From the NCBI GenBank assembly GCA_026261815.1, contig JAMPIT010000493.1:3985501-4049500 (forward strand): 64,000 nucleotides of DNA, in the 5' to 3' direction. Positions 15,001 through 26,056 of this stretch are shown here, in pieces. This stretch comes from Monarcha castaneiventris obscurior (taxonomy: Eukaryota > Chordata > Aves > Passeriformes > Monarchidae). The position numbers and the translations under genes were made by a program. Positions within the stretch are counted from its first letter, which is position 1. The number at the start of each line of letters is the position of its first letter. A model generated the notes under the pieces. It did no database searches and had not been told where the DNA came from. It saw only the letters and a program-made list of their open reading frames with translations.

Positions 15001-16810
15001 GTTTCCTGCTCTTCCAGGTCTGAGCTGATCCAGCTGGTGGCTGTGACACAGAAAACAGCTGAGAGGTCCTACCGGGAGCTCATTGAGCAGCAGATCCAGA
15101 CCTACCAGCGCAGGTCGGTGACATCCTCTGCCTTTCCCTTGCTTCTGTCCCTTTGGGAGCTCCTTGGGAGCCAGGGCTGCTGGACCAGCGGGAGAGATTC
15201 ACCTGAACCAGAAACTTGTCTAAAACCAAAGCAGAGGATTTTTGGTTTCCAAGCGATTACTCCAACTTGGGAATGGGTCACTGTGGGAAGTTTTGGGGTG
15301 TGTATGGTCTGAGTTGGACTTTGGGTCACAGGTGAGGACAGAGATGCTCTGGTAGAGGTGTGAGTAACTCTTTGCTTCTCTCCCATCTCATTGCACATGC
15401 AGCTGGTTGAAGGTGACAGATTACATCTCAGAGAGAAGCCTGCCAGTCTTTCAACCAGGAGTGAAGGTGAGAGGATGGGCAAGGATGGGCTTGACATGAC
15501 AGAAGTTGCCAGAAACATCATCTCCTTTGTCATATTAAAAAAATTCTCAGAAACCTTCTTTATATCTCATGCCAGTAGCACTCTGCAGAGTGAACACTGT
15601 GGCTGGCACAAGTGGAGAGCAGCAGTGCCTTCTGCTTTCCCCTGCCCCAGATTCAGCCAAGTCTTTTAATCTCTGCCTCTGTTCTTATATCTTCACCTGA
15701 GCAGATGCCTCTATATTGGATTTTCAAAACCCTGAGATCTTCCCTTGGAAAGGGCTGGAAGCATGAAGAAGTCTATTTTTGTGTCTGTTCTGGCTGAAAA
15801 TTATCCCTGTTAAACCTACTTCAGCTGAGTGTAGGGTGTGCTGCTCTCTGCTTCTCTCCTCACTGCTGTAGGAGAGGGAATCCAAACCAAGTACTGAATA
15901 TTGCTTAGGTTGGATGGGGAGTCGTGGGCAAACATTGGTGTTGGATATTTATTTCTGGAGATGAAATAAGAGCCTTTCCCTCCTTGTTGCAGCTCAAGGA
16001 CAAGGAGAGGCAGATGATAAAGGAGCGCTTTAAGGTAAGGAGATGTTGGATGGTATCAGAACATCCCCTGGCTGATAGGAGCACACAGATCTGCCTGAGA
16101 AGGAGACCCCTTGGTGATGAGCAGTGGAGGGAAGGACCACAGAGTGTGTGGAGATGTGATTGCAGATGGGCTGCTCACTGAGTCGCACTTTGGACAGGGT
16201 TTCAATGACGGGCTGGAGGAGCTGTGTAAGATCCAGAAGGCCTGGGCAATCCCAGACATGGAGCAACGGGACAAAATCCGCCGGGCACAGAAAACTTTTG
16301 TGAAAGAGACCTATGGTGCCTTCTTGAACAGGTGAGACCTGCAGCACTGTCCTCTCTTCTTTGGGTTTACTGAGGTCTTTGGGGCCTTGTGTAGCCTGAG
16401 CTAAGCCACTTCTCTGTTGTCCTGTCTTAGCTTCTCTGCACACTCAGACATCCCCAAACTGACCTTAAGTATTTGCAAACATCTGCTGTCACCCTGATTC
16501 CTTGGCCAGTGAGCACAAAGCCCTCAGCCACCCTGGGCTGTTCATGTGAAATTTGTGAGGCCAGTTGTAAGCAGGTTCACTTGCTCTGTACAGACCCTGT
16601 CACATTCGAGTGGGATGTGCTGGAGTGGAGCTGGTTTGTGACAGAGCAGGGGCCAGTGGGTCTCTTTGCTGTGTTCCAGTTGTTTTGTCAGCTGTTTTCT
16701 TTTGCAGATATGGCAACGTGCCCTTCACCAAGAACCCTGAGAAGTACATCAAATACCAGGTCGACCAGGTGGGGGAGATGATCGAGAAGCTGTTTGACAC
16801 ATCAGCATAA
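1..16810 (+). CDS. EXOC7: EXOC7, exocyst complex component 7 (Exo70), 3' part, 17 coding exons
   Basis: Exo70 is the exocyst subunit that binds plasma-membrane phosphoinositides and helps tether secretory vesicles before SNARE fusion. Coding exons: 1-119 (5' end outside), 1169-1336, 6868-6960, 7929-7997, 9197-9342, 9576-9728, 10146-10244, 10831-10893, 11217-11283, 12705-12743, 13780-13845, 14473-14593, 15018-15113, 15403-15466, 15993-16034, 16198-16331, 16708-16810. All junctions are GT-AG. The joined frame stays open for 546 codons to TAA at 16808-16810. Recognisable stretches include DAYIHCVSAFVKLAQSEYQ-like helix (read here as IDAYIHCVSAFVKLAQSEYQ), NDPDKEYNMPKDGTVHELTS, ILKSLEKSELIQLVAVTQKT and the basic C-terminal YIKYQVDQVGEMIEKLFDTS, where family knowledge places the lipid-binding surface. 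The N-terminal coiled coil and start codon lie upstream of the window. Identity is certain; which cassette exons are used in a given tissue cannot be read from DNA. Confidence 0.97.
1337..6867 (+). other. EXOC7 large intron, no further gene seen
   Basis: This 5.5-kb intron lies before the 31-codon cassette exon. I read both strands for exon-like conserved protein and found none. It has short A- or T-rich runs (for example about 4874-4890 and 5396-5407) and no repeat family I recognise. Open frames inside are short and lack similarity to anything I know. The other EXOC7 introns longer than 300 bases likewise show nothing beyond splice signals. Confidence 0.6.
6868..6960 (+). CDS. EXOC7: EXOC7 cassette exon, 31 codons
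   Basis: Part of EXOC7. This 93-bp exon (acceptor CAG at 6865-6867, donor GT at 6961) begins and ends in phase 1, so including or skipping it keeps the frame. It encodes the segment starting TIRKAQNLLKQYSQHG. In mammals a matching 31-residue segment separates short and long EXOC7 isoforms; I recall epithelial splicing factors of the ESRP family being linked to that choice, but regulation here is inference. It sits far inside the largest EXOC7 introns (5.5 kb before it, about 1 kb after). Confidence 0.85.
7929..7997 (+). CDS. EXOC7: EXOC7 cassette-type exon, 23 codons
   Basis: Part of EXOC7. The 69-bp exon (acceptor TAG at 7926-7928, donor GTAAGT at 7998) is phase 1 on both sides and encodes HEHDLRVKHLSDALSDKHGP and neighbours. 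The matching human segment is also variably included as far as I recall. Together with the preceding exon it forms a removable linker between the N-terminal helical region and the core rod. Confidence 0.85.
12705..12743 (+). CDS. EXOC7: EXOC7 microexon, 13 codons
   Basis: Part of EXOC7. A 39-bp exon between acceptor TAG (12702-12704) and donor GTAAGC (12744) encodes VLGDTYNIPLDPR, phase 1 on both ends. Skipping it joins 11283 directly to 13780 without a frame change, giving the SQETSSS junction of the common short isoform. I recognise the peptide from the long human EXOC7 isoform. A pyrimidine-rich tract of roughly 60 bp (about 12640-12700) precedes it, as is common upstream of regulated microexons. 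Confidence 0.85.
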
Positions 16811-16941
16811 ATTTCCAGCTGCCGTGAACTCTCCAGCTGCCAAGTACAAGCCAGTGCTCTCTCAGCAACCTTTGGGACTCCCTTCCCTTCTCCCCTGCCC
16901 CATTGTGGTGGGCAGGGTGTTATACTTGTATTTATCAGATT

Positions 16942-16947
16942 TATAAA
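16942..16947 (+). other. Candidate EXOC7 poly(A) signal (TATAAA variant)
   Basis: TATAAA lies about 130 bp after the EXOC7 stop. It is a known weaker variant of AATAAA. I saw no canonical AATAAA on the + strand between the stop and 22 kb; ATTAAA occurs at 20042-20047 and 22235-22240. The true 3' end of EXOC7 is therefore uncertain. Confidence 0.3.
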
Positions 16948-19900
16948 CCTGTGGAAACACTAATTCCTGGCTGGCTGTGCTCCAGATCCATGGGATAAGG
17001 CAAAGTCTGCCCTGTGGACTGCTGTGTTTGCACATCCACCTCACCTGGGTTTGTGTTAATGCCTTGATGTGCAGCAGACATGGGGAGTGTGTTTAAAAAA
17101 AAAAGAAAGAAAAGCACACAAAATACACCACCAAAAAAACCCCTTATGGGTACAGCCCTTCTGTTAAGGGCAGGAGGCTGTGAGCTCCAAATGGTGCCAC
17201 CTGCTTCCCTGATGGATTTTGGGAATCTCAGTTCTGTAGGATCACTAGTTATTTTCACATTGTTAATCTCAACTGTTACTTAGTTCAGTGATGGGGCTCG
17301 ATGCTGATCCTGGGATTTGGGGATGCCTGGCAGGGCTGCAGTCCAATCATGTACAGGGATGTTTACCCCAAAAGCAGACCTGTATCAGTGCTCTGTTCAC
17401 GTGAGGCAGTGGCAGTGGGGTGATGGCAGGGCCTGGAGCTGTGAAAGAGCAGTGGGAAGCAGAGGGAGCTCCATGGTGGCCTGGCTGGGTGCTGCTCCTC
17501 ACTGACCTGAGGCAGAGCAAGTGTTCCATAGTGATTTCCACTCAGCACCTTCCTCCCATCCCCGTTTTTCTTTGTCTCCTGTCTTCCTAAACCTGATGCA
17601 TCTCTTCCCTGCAAGCAGCCGAGCCCATTCCCTTCATTTAACCCATGGGCATCACGTGAAGAGCAAGTGCTGCCCTCCCACGTGCCTTGGAGCAATCCTG
17701 GCAGACTTTGATAGGGGAGCTGGACTCTGACACTTTGCACCGAGGCCTTTCAGAGCGTTGGAGCACCTGTGTTGTCTCTGTGGTCTCTGACCAGGCCCTT
17801 CCTGCTGCCCCCTCCCTCTCTCCTGCTGCCTGCTCCATTGTTTGCCTGTACCAGTTGAAATACAGGGTTTCCATAGAGCGAGGATCACTCACAATAGCTG
17901 CTGCTTTGCAATTTGGGGCAAATCCATGATTCACCTGTCAGTGTTTACGGCACTGTTTGCTGGTGTCTGAGGAGCCCAGCTCCGTGGAGGAGCTGTTGGA
18001 TGTTAGAGCCTGGATGAGAGCACAGGACCTGCTGTGGCAGACCCAGCTGCCTGCCTGGGCTCTGCCTCCTCAGACAGATGTTACTCAGGTAGCTCTTGCC
18101 CTTTCTGAACCCCTGACCTCTCTTCTTCAGGCTGGTGTAGCAAATGCCTGAAAAACAGCAGATGTGACAGGCTTGTCCAGCCCAGAGCTGGACCATGGTG
18201 TGAGTCCAAGTCTTGACCACTGCACCTGACTGTTTTTATGTGTCTGACCATGCAGGCTCACAATGCCAGCACGAGAGCCCTCCCTGCAGGGACCTTCCTC
18301 CTGCTGTCAGATCTCAAATGTCTGTGGAAATCTGAGATCTTGGACTTGCTGTTTGTAACCTCTGCCAGCTCCAAGAGCCTCCGGAGGCCAGCAGGCGCCG
18401 GACAGTGTTTTTATACATAAGCAAAGCTCTGCTGGCTTGAGTTACGTGCAGTGTTGAGTCTGCTGGATACACACTCTGACATTCACCAGAAGGAGCTGGA
18501 TTCCATCTTTCTGGATCTGTTTCTGCCACTGCAGAAACAGATGAATATGGATTTCTTTCTTGAGGAGGGTGTGTGGAATTCACGCTGAGCTATAAACCAT
18601 GTTTTATTGCAGCTGATCCCAGGGTGAGGCAATTCACCCGCAACGGTTGCAGAAAAAGCCAGGAGAGAGAGGGGAGGGGGAGCTTTGCCTGCAGCATTTC
18701 TGGAGCACCTGAGCTTTAGTGTGCAGGAGCTGAAATCCTCCCTGAGCTGATGTTTTCGTGCCAACCAGAGCCCAAAGAAAATGCATGAGGTCATTCAAGG
18801 GTCTGGGATGGGGCTGCATCCCGTTCTCCAGAGGCTCTGGGAATGCCTCTGCATGGCCCCCATCAAAAGAGGCCTTTCTGGGCTTTGCTGTCAGCCTGTT
18901 GCCCCAGGAAAGCTGTAGCACACCAGGGCTGGGGGGAGAGATGCAGCCAGAGATGGGATGCAAACTGTCCTGCTCCCTCCTGCTCACTCCATTACCAGCA
19001 TTTGCTGACTGGGTTGTTTCTACCCCAGGGATGCCCTGGCTGCATCTGAAGAAGGAATGGGGGTAAGAGGCTGCTGGGGGCTGAGAGCTGAGCTTGGTAA
19101 TGTCTGTGCAGTGAGGAGGAGCTGGAGGTGGTGATTCCCTGGGGGAACGGGAACAGGGAGCTTCTGCTGCTCCCAGGTGGGAATCAAGACCCTCATTTCC
19201 CTGAGTTAAAGGGAAAGCTGAGCCACCTGGTCCCTGTTTCCTAAATCCAGCCTCCCACTCAGCATTCCCTCACTGTCTGCCTCTCCCCTGCACAGGGGAT
19301 GACTGTGGGAGCAGAAGCACGTTTTTTCCTGAGCCACCCCTGCCTCAGGGTGGGAGCGGGGGAGCCTCCAGGCTGAGCTCGTGTCCAGCCCTGCGCAGCG
19401 CCAGGGGAGGGCTCCGTGTGCTCCTTGGCTTTTTATGGTAAGGAATGTGTTTGCAACACGTTAATTAAGAGCGACCGTGGCAGCCAGCACAGTCTGACCC
19501 TCTCACAGCTGAGCCCTTCACGCCCCTCTGAGAGCTGAGAGTGGAGCCTGGAGTGGTGCTGACACTGTGGTGAGGGGCCATGGATGGGGCTGAACCCCCT
19601 CTGCCTTCCCCTCTGCTTCTCCCAAGGCTCCTGTGGGGTTTTACCCTCTTCCCTCACCTCCCATTTTGCTTCTCAGGGAACACATCTCTGATTTCCAAGG
19701 TTTTGGGGCCAGAGCTCCGTTCCTTCATTGTTTATTTTTTAGTTGCCCAGTGGCCCATGCTGGGGGCTGTGCCAGGGTCTGGGGGTGCTGCCTCCTCATA
19801 CTGGGGAGCAAATTTGGTAGAGGAAGTGTTTGAAAACAAACCCACAAACCAGAATAACTTCTCTCTGTTATAAATCTGTGTATAAATATTCCCTAGTGAT

Positions 19901-22085
19901 AAATCTGTGTGGAAAGCTCACTGGAAAACTCATACTAACTGAGCTTTCAGCCAAGCGTCCCTCATCTTCCTGTCCACTCTTAGGCTTGATGGGAGCTGAG
20001 TTTAGCCTATTCATTTTTCACTTCCAGTTAAATATGCTTTTATTAAATTTTAACTGGAACATGGGGACTTGCAGTGCTCTTAATTTAAGATAAAACCTCC
20101 CAGGGGAATGGACTAGGAGCCCATTTATCTCAGCTGGGAGTGTCTTGAGTGTCAGCAGGTCTTGATGCTCTTGTCTTTTCCATCTGGGCCTGACATGCCC
20201 TGTTATTTGAGAGGGAAAGTAGCTTCCCCATATGGTTTTGTGTGGGCAGCAAAACCTTGTGTTTGCCTTTGGAGGGTTCATCAAGGCATGGGCTGGGTGC
20301 AAGGGCGATGTTTTCCTCCTCAGATGAGCAGGGACAGTGCCAGATAAGCTGGAGGGGGCTTTTTTCTCTAATTCTGTGTATGCTGTAAACAGTGCAGTGA
20401 TCCAGCAGCTGACCCAGGCTCCACTCTTAGAGCCTGCAGACAGATGAGATGGGTGAGGATCCGTAAAATGAGGAGGGGAGTTGGATGTGTCACAACAGAG
20501 AGCCCTGACCTTGTGAAGGCCCTGACTTTGTTGTCTGACCATCACCAAGCCCCTTTCTGCTCCTGGAGAGGGTGAGAGCAGCCATGGGAGCCATGGTGCA
20601 TATCAGAGGGGATTTTGGGGTGCTGGAGGCAGCAGTGAGGTGCAGCCCCTCAGGCTGGGAGCTGTGCAGAGCCTGCCCCCAGCCCGCTGTCACCCTTTGG
20701 GACCTCACTGCTGAACAGTGACCAGAAACAAGCAGGTGCCAGGGGTGCCCATGGCCTGGGAGAGGGGCCACAGTGATGCTTTGGCTTGGGAGCTGAGTTA
20801 GGGGTGTCCTGAGCTGTCTTCAAAGTGGTCACGGGGTGGCTGGGCAGCTCTAGGGCCGTTAGCAGGGTAGGGCAGGGTCAGCCATGGGCCTGGGAGGCTG
20901 TCGGAAGGGCTGGGGGGGATGGACAGGGGAGCAGAGTCAGTGTCTCCTCTGATGCCATGAAGGGACACTGCACCCCCTGCCATGCCAGCACAGGGACCTG
21001 TGCCCTTGGGCAGTGCAGAGGTGGTGGGACAACGTCTCCATCTCCAAGGTGAGCTGATAACTGTCCAGGAGAGTGGATTGAACTCCTTGGTGTGTGTGGG
21101 ATCCACTAGAGCCAGATCCTGCAGCTCTCTGAGCAGAGGTGGATGAGGGCAGGAAGAAGATAAGGCTTTTAGCTGTGTTTGTGCAGCTGATTCAATGTTT
21201 CCCCTGGCTGTGAAGGGTTGAGGGGGGAGATAAATGCAGATGTAATTAATGGAGCTGTTTATATGCTGCTCTCTGTGACTTATGCTGGGAACAGGACTAG
21301 ACTAAATATCACTGTTACTGATAGGAGGAGGTGGCCGATTCATGGCCCTCTCCCCACAGAGAGGAAGATCTGGTTATAATAACACTCAGCAGGGGAAAAG
21401 TTTTACAGCCAAAAGCTTCTTAAGAGAAAAGGCCAAACACTGGGGCTGGGTGGAGGAGGGCTGTGTCAGGACCAGAACCCCAGGGAGAGCCAGGGTCCTG
21501 GACAGAAATATCCATCCCAGTCCTGGGGAGCTCTGCCCTGGGGGTTCAAAACAGTGAAATCTGTGCAGACAGAGCCTTTGGAAGTTTACAGAGACCTGAC
21601 CTTCATGGGGGTTGTTGGGGTACACACCTGGGAATTGCAGGGATGCATAGCACAGCTCATCCCAGCTCCCCAGCAGTTTTACCACCACCTCTGGCTGTGC
21701 TCTTGCCATGGGGTTTTCAAAAGGGTGAATTGGTCCTAGTCCAGTGACGCTCTTCTGGTAAAGAAAAGAAAGATCTTCACTTAAAGCCCTTGGCTGGTGG
21801 GGGTCAGAGGGCTCAGGCACCTGTTGGAGCTTTTGCAGGGCTGCGAAGTGAGGGTGTGAAGCACAGCAGCCTCTTGTGGGCAGGTACAGCTGCACTCAGT
21901 GGCTGCAGTGCCATTCCTGCGTGCAGTGCCCTCCTCCAGGGATGTGCTTGGACATCAGCCACATCCTCCACCCCCCACAGCTTCCCAGCACCCAGCAGGT
22001 CCCACCACCCCAGCACCCACCTCTCCTCCGCTGCTGCTGTGGGGCTTCCCAAGGGAGCTGGACATGGCAGGTGGGATGGAGGGGC

Positions 22086-22091
22086 TTTATT
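22086..22091 (-). other. Candidate GALR2 poly(A) signal
   Basis: On the - strand this reads AATAAA, about 710 bp after the GALR2 stop codon. It is the first canonical signal I see downstream of GALR2, so it is the best candidate for its 3' end. Confidence 0.5.
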
Positions 22092-22801
22092 GAGGCTTCC
22101 CCGCCTTGCTGGGCACCCCCAGCTCTCACACAGCCCTGCTGTCCTGCCCAGGGACTCGGTGTCAGTGCCCTGCTCATCTCCACGAGCACTTCGCCTGGTT
22201 GAGATGCTGAGCTGTCCCCAGGCTGTCCAAAGGCATTAAAATCCTTGCCCTACCACGGGGCTGTGATCCATGGCTGTGCTTCCCTGGCAAGCAACCTCCC
22301 TCCTTGCTGGTCCTTGGTGACCTCCTGTGCTTCGCTCCTGAATTTTCCTGCCTGAGCTGGGTTTGTGCCCAGCACTGCCCTGGGATGCAGCTCCTGAACC
22401 AGGACACAAACAAACCAAAACTTTCCAAACGTCCCTGAAAGTGCACCCACTAACTCCAGCTGCTGTGCTGGTTGGAGGGACCAGGGCTTTCCACAGGCTC
22501 CAGGTGTAGATGCAGCAGGGAGTAAGTCCATCCATGACAGAGGAACGGGTGTTTGCACATGGCAGTGGATTTTTGGGTTTGATCTCTCTGCTCTCAGCAG
22601 GTGCTTGATGGAAGCAAATCCTGTCCTTGCTTGGTTCTTGGCTGAGTCTGCATCAGCATCATCACTGTTATAATATGTTACGATATGGATGCATTGAAAT
22701 GAAAAGGGTTTAACTGGACACATTTCAACCCAAAACGTAGCCTGGCCCCAGCCTGCAGTGCTGCAGGAGAGCGCAAAGCCGCGGGGTGGGAGGAAGCTCT
22801 G

Positions 22802-25268
22802 CTAGCTGACGTTGAAGGTGACAGAGGAGCCATCGGCTCTCTGCTGCGGCCCCACCAGCTCTGCCTCCCCCCAGGGCTGTGCGGGGACCCTGCAGCGCGC
22901 GGCCGAGCGGCCGGGCAGGGCTTCGCTCAGCTGGGTCACCTCGCTGAGCTCTGCCTCCAGCGTGCTGACCGTGTTGGCAGCCTGGGCCGTGTGCACCTTG
23001 TGCGCCGCCTTCTTGTGCAGGAGGCAGCTGAAGATCTTCTTGAAGCCCTTGCGGAAGTGTTTGGAGACCAGGGCGTAGACGATGGGGTTCACGCAGGAGT
23101 TGGCGTAGGAGATGACGTGCGAGAGGATGCGGAGCACGTACGTGGAGTGGTTGAGGGGGAAGTACCCGAACCACACGCAGAGGATGACCAGGTGATGGGG
23201 GAGCCAGCAGAGGCAGAACAGGACGGCGACAATGATGATCATCCTGGTGACCTTCCTCTTGGCCTTCTTGGACTCTGACATGTCTTGGAGAGGGTCCACG
23301 GACCGCCAGAGGTAGCGAATAGTCCGCATGTAGGTGAGGCTCAGGATGAGCACGGGGATGATGTAGCTGAAGATGAAGGTGCAGATGTCCATGACCTTGC
23401 GCTGGGAGATCTCCCAGATAGGGTGGCAGACAGTCAGGTTGGCCAGCTGGAACTCCTGGTAGTAGCTGAGGTAAGGGCCCGAGAAGATGAAGGAGAGCCC
23501 CCAGATGAGGCAGATGGCCAGGAGGGCGTTCCTGGGCGTCCTCAGCTCCCTGGAGTGCAGGGGGTAGCGTATGGCCAAATACCTGCGCGGGAAAGGGAGA
23601 GGGACACGGCTGCAGTCCTGGGGAGGGCACAGAGACAGCACCTCCAGAAGCAGATTGGAGAGAGGGCAGAAATTATGGGTTTGAGCTTTCCAGGGCAATT
23701 AGTCACACAACTGATTCTCTGGTGCTTCTTAGGGACCCTGTGCAGCACAAAGGGTTGAGGAAGATTCTGTCCCTGATCCCGTCCCATCGCCCTCTGCTCC
23801 TAGCAGTGGTTGTGGGGACAATGGGGGTGGTCCCATTCTGTCCCTCCCCTAATCCAGCAGACCCTCACTTGATCATCACTGTCTGGCACAAGTGATGGAA
23901 GCAGTGAGGATACAAAGGCAGGAGCAAGTCCCCGGGATCCCCAGACACAGCATTCCTCACTGGCACATGTGAGATCACATCTCCCCTTTCCAGTTCTGTA
24001 ATTAGCTGGTCCCTTAATTGATCTGAGGCTTGTGCAATCCCTCCCTTGCTCAACATGTCTGTTCCCTCCTGCTCCATGGGGTACAGGGGGAGAGGCAGTC
24101 CCTGGATGTGTTTTAGCTCCCGGGGGTGCTGTCAGCAGCCAGTGCAGTGCCGTGCTGGGATGGGATGGCAGGACACATCCAGCCTGGCTCCAGGGCCACC
24201 CAGGGGCCTGGCATATGGACCTTCCACATCCCATCTTGCAGCTTTTGGGCACTGAGCAGAGCAGCACCAGGAACTCCCAGCCTGTCGTTTGCTGCAGGAT
24301 CATAACTCACTGGCCTTGCAGAGGCAGGGACTGAGGTAAAGCACAGGTAGGAGCAACAGGCTTCTCAGTGAAACCCGCCCTGGAACAGGCTGGGATAATC
24401 ACTGGGACAAGGGACAGCACTGGGAAGGAAAGGGGCTGTTTGCTAATAGAAGGGGAAGGTGGGAAAATCAGTGTCTCAGCTCAAACATGCCCGTGTTTTT
24501 CCTCCTCAAGGTCTGCCTGCTTTGCTGGGGGCTGTTGGGAGGATAGGGGCTCTCTCTGTGCACCCCAGGAAGAGCCAGAGCTGTGCAGGGACTGAGCTTT
24601 GCTTCTCTCTCATTTTTCACCCCCACTTCACTGCCAGAGCTTGTGGATAAATCCCAATCCTACAGCTTCTGGGTCTGAAATCTTCCTCCAGCTGGGCACT
24701 GGGGCCAGGGCTCCCCATCCAGCCCCCTGCAGGATCTCAAACTGGATGCTTGCGCTTCCTTGCACACATCAACAGGGAAACGCTCCTTGATTCCCCCAGG
24801 AGCCGCGGGAGATCGCAGCAATCAGGATTTAGCTCCAGGGGATTTTGTCCCCTCTCTGCCCAGCTGGGATCCAGAGGAAGGGGAGCCTCAGGGTGCAGGG
24901 ACCCCCCCGCCCCGTTTCCTTTCCTACCTGTCGAGGGAGACAGTGGCCAGGGTGAAGCTGCTGGCGTACATGGTGAGGTAGATGAAGAAGTGGACGGCCT
25001 TGCACATGAAGGGCCCGAACACCCATCCCTCCAGGGTGTAGATGGTGGCTTGGAAGGGGACGCAGAAGAGGATGAAGCAGAGGTCGGCCACCCCCAGGTT
25101 GAGGATGAAGAGGTTGGTTGTGTTCTTCACCTGCCCATTGCGCAGCAGCACGGCCAGCACCAGGCTGTTGCCCACCGTGCCCACGAGGAAGATGATGAGG
25201 TACACGAGTGGGATGATCACGGACTCGGGCTGCCAGCCCCCCCCGGAGCCCGCCAGCGAGCCGTTCAT
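22802..25268 (-). CDS. GALR2: GALR2, galanin receptor type 2 (complete, two exons)
   Basis: A class A G-protein-coupled receptor for galanin; family members mainly couple to Gq. Exon 1 is 25268-24928 and exon 2 is 23582-22802, joined as AG|G inside the Arg of the DRY motif, the conserved galanin-receptor intron site. The product is 373 residues (human about 387). Visible marks: glycosylation sequons at Asn2 and Asn162; TM1 GNSLV around residues 33-37; TM2 LNLGVADL with Asp62; disulphide cysteines Cys89 and Cys166; Asp113-Arg114-Tyr115; TM6 CWLP at 239-242; TM7 NPIVY at 279-283; Cys300 after helix 8 as a possible palmitoylation site. The start at 25268 matches where the family begins; an in-frame ATG at 25337 is less likely. 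The tail after about residue 300 differs strongly from the mammalian one as I remember it. Introns and order match human GALR2 next to SRP68. Confidence 0.96.
23583..24927 (-). other. GALR2 intron
   Basis: Single 1345-bp intron, donor GTAGGA and acceptor GCGCAG on the - strand. Its position in the DRY codon is shared with other galanin receptors. No repeat or second gene is visible inside it. Confidence 0.8.
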
Positions 25269-25324
25269 GGCCGGGAGGGCACGGACAGGGGCTGGGTGGG
25301 GGAGCGTGAGTGGAGAAGGCACTG

Positions 25325-25790
25325 GGGGGGGGCACACAGGGTGAGGGGGGGCACAGAGAAATCAGTGAGGAGCTCACCAGGGATTGCACGGGAAAGGGGG
25401 TGCAGGGAGAGCACGCTGGGGAGCACGGAAGGGAGGAAAAGGAAAAGGGGGTGCAGGGAAAGGTCAGTGAGGAGCGCACCGGGAATGCACAGGAAAGGGG
25501 TTGTTAGGAAAAGAGGCGCAGTGGGGAGTGCAGCAGGGATGCAAAGGAAAAGAGGGTGCACGGGAGAGGTCAGCAGGGATCGCACGGAAAAGGGGGCGCA
25601 CAGAGGCCCCTGGGGAGCCCAGAAGGGACGCACGGGAAAAGGGGGTGCAAGGAGACTCCAGCGGGGAGCGCACCAGGGACGCACGGGAAGGGGGAGAAGG
25701 GGAAAAGGGGCGCACGGAGAGCGCACGGGAGAGGCACGGCAAAGGGGGTGCATGGGGAGCGTGCGGGGGTCCCGCCGGGGCGCACGGGGA
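25325..25790. repeat. Irregular 40-50 bp tandem repeat just upstream of GALR2
   Basis: A purine-rich + strand stretch repeats a core of the form GGGAtgCACgGGAAAaGGGG followed by tGCA. Cores fall near 25391, 25441, 25492, 25507, 25547, 25587, 25635, 25699 and 25738. Spacing is mostly 40-50 bp but uneven, and copies differ at many sites, so the array is old. It starts about 55 bp upstream of the GALR2 start codon and so covers the expected 5' UTR and core promoter. Confidence 0.7.
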
Positions 25791-26030
25791 GCCGCCGGGG
25801 GTGCGGGGGACACGCGGGGGAGCCGGGCGCCCTTCACCTCCTCCGGGTCTGCGGGAGCTCGGGGCGGCTCCGGCGGGGCGGCTCCGGCTCTCTCCGTGCG
25901 CCGGCGGAGCGGGGGGGCCCCGGGGGCTCCGGGGCGCGGCTCCCGCCCGGCCCCGCGCACCGCGCCCCGGGAACAGCATCCCGACCCCGCTTTGCCCTGG
26001 GACGGGGTAAAATGTCAGTCTGCTGTTACC
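25790..26030. promoter_or_regulatory. CpG-dense segment upstream of GALR2
   Basis: CpG dinucleotides are very frequent here (many CGG, GCG and CCGG words) compared with flanking intergenic DNA. It lies 0.5-0.75 kb upstream of the GALR2 start, between two minisatellites, and resembles a CpG-island promoter. No TATA box is apparent. The transcription start cannot be placed from sequence. Confidence 0.45.
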
Positions 26031-26056
26031 CTCCGGGAGGGGCTGGGGCAGCCGGG

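Larger units (their letters stand above)
16811..22801. other. Convergent spacer between EXOC7 and GALR2
   Basis: About 6 kb between two stop codons facing each other. It must contain both 3' UTRs. Read on both strands it shows no conserved protein segment. In particular no Cys-loop receptor pieces appear on the - strand, where ZACN would be expected from the human order. It has an A-rich stretch at about 17094-17142, a short inverted repeat AGATCTCA/TGAGATCT at 18309-18316 and 18333-18340, and a doubled ATAAATCTGTGT near 19870-19907. Nothing else stands out. Confidence 0.6.

Noticed and set aside
18309..18340. Inverted repeat AGATCTCA/TGAGATCT as a structured RNA or element end
   Set aside because: An 8-bp stem with a 16-base loop is expected by chance in a window this size and has no supporting context.
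22725..23630. 301-codon - strand frame overlapping GALR2 exon 2
   Set aside because: It is the shifted-frame shadow of GALR2 exon 2; only the GALR2 frame shows conserved receptor motifs.
25269..25337. In-frame upstream ATG that would lengthen GALR2 by 23 residues
   Set aside because: The added residues come from the repeat-rich leader and do not resemble a receptor N-terminus; MNGS at 25268 matches where the family starts and has a glycosylation sequon.
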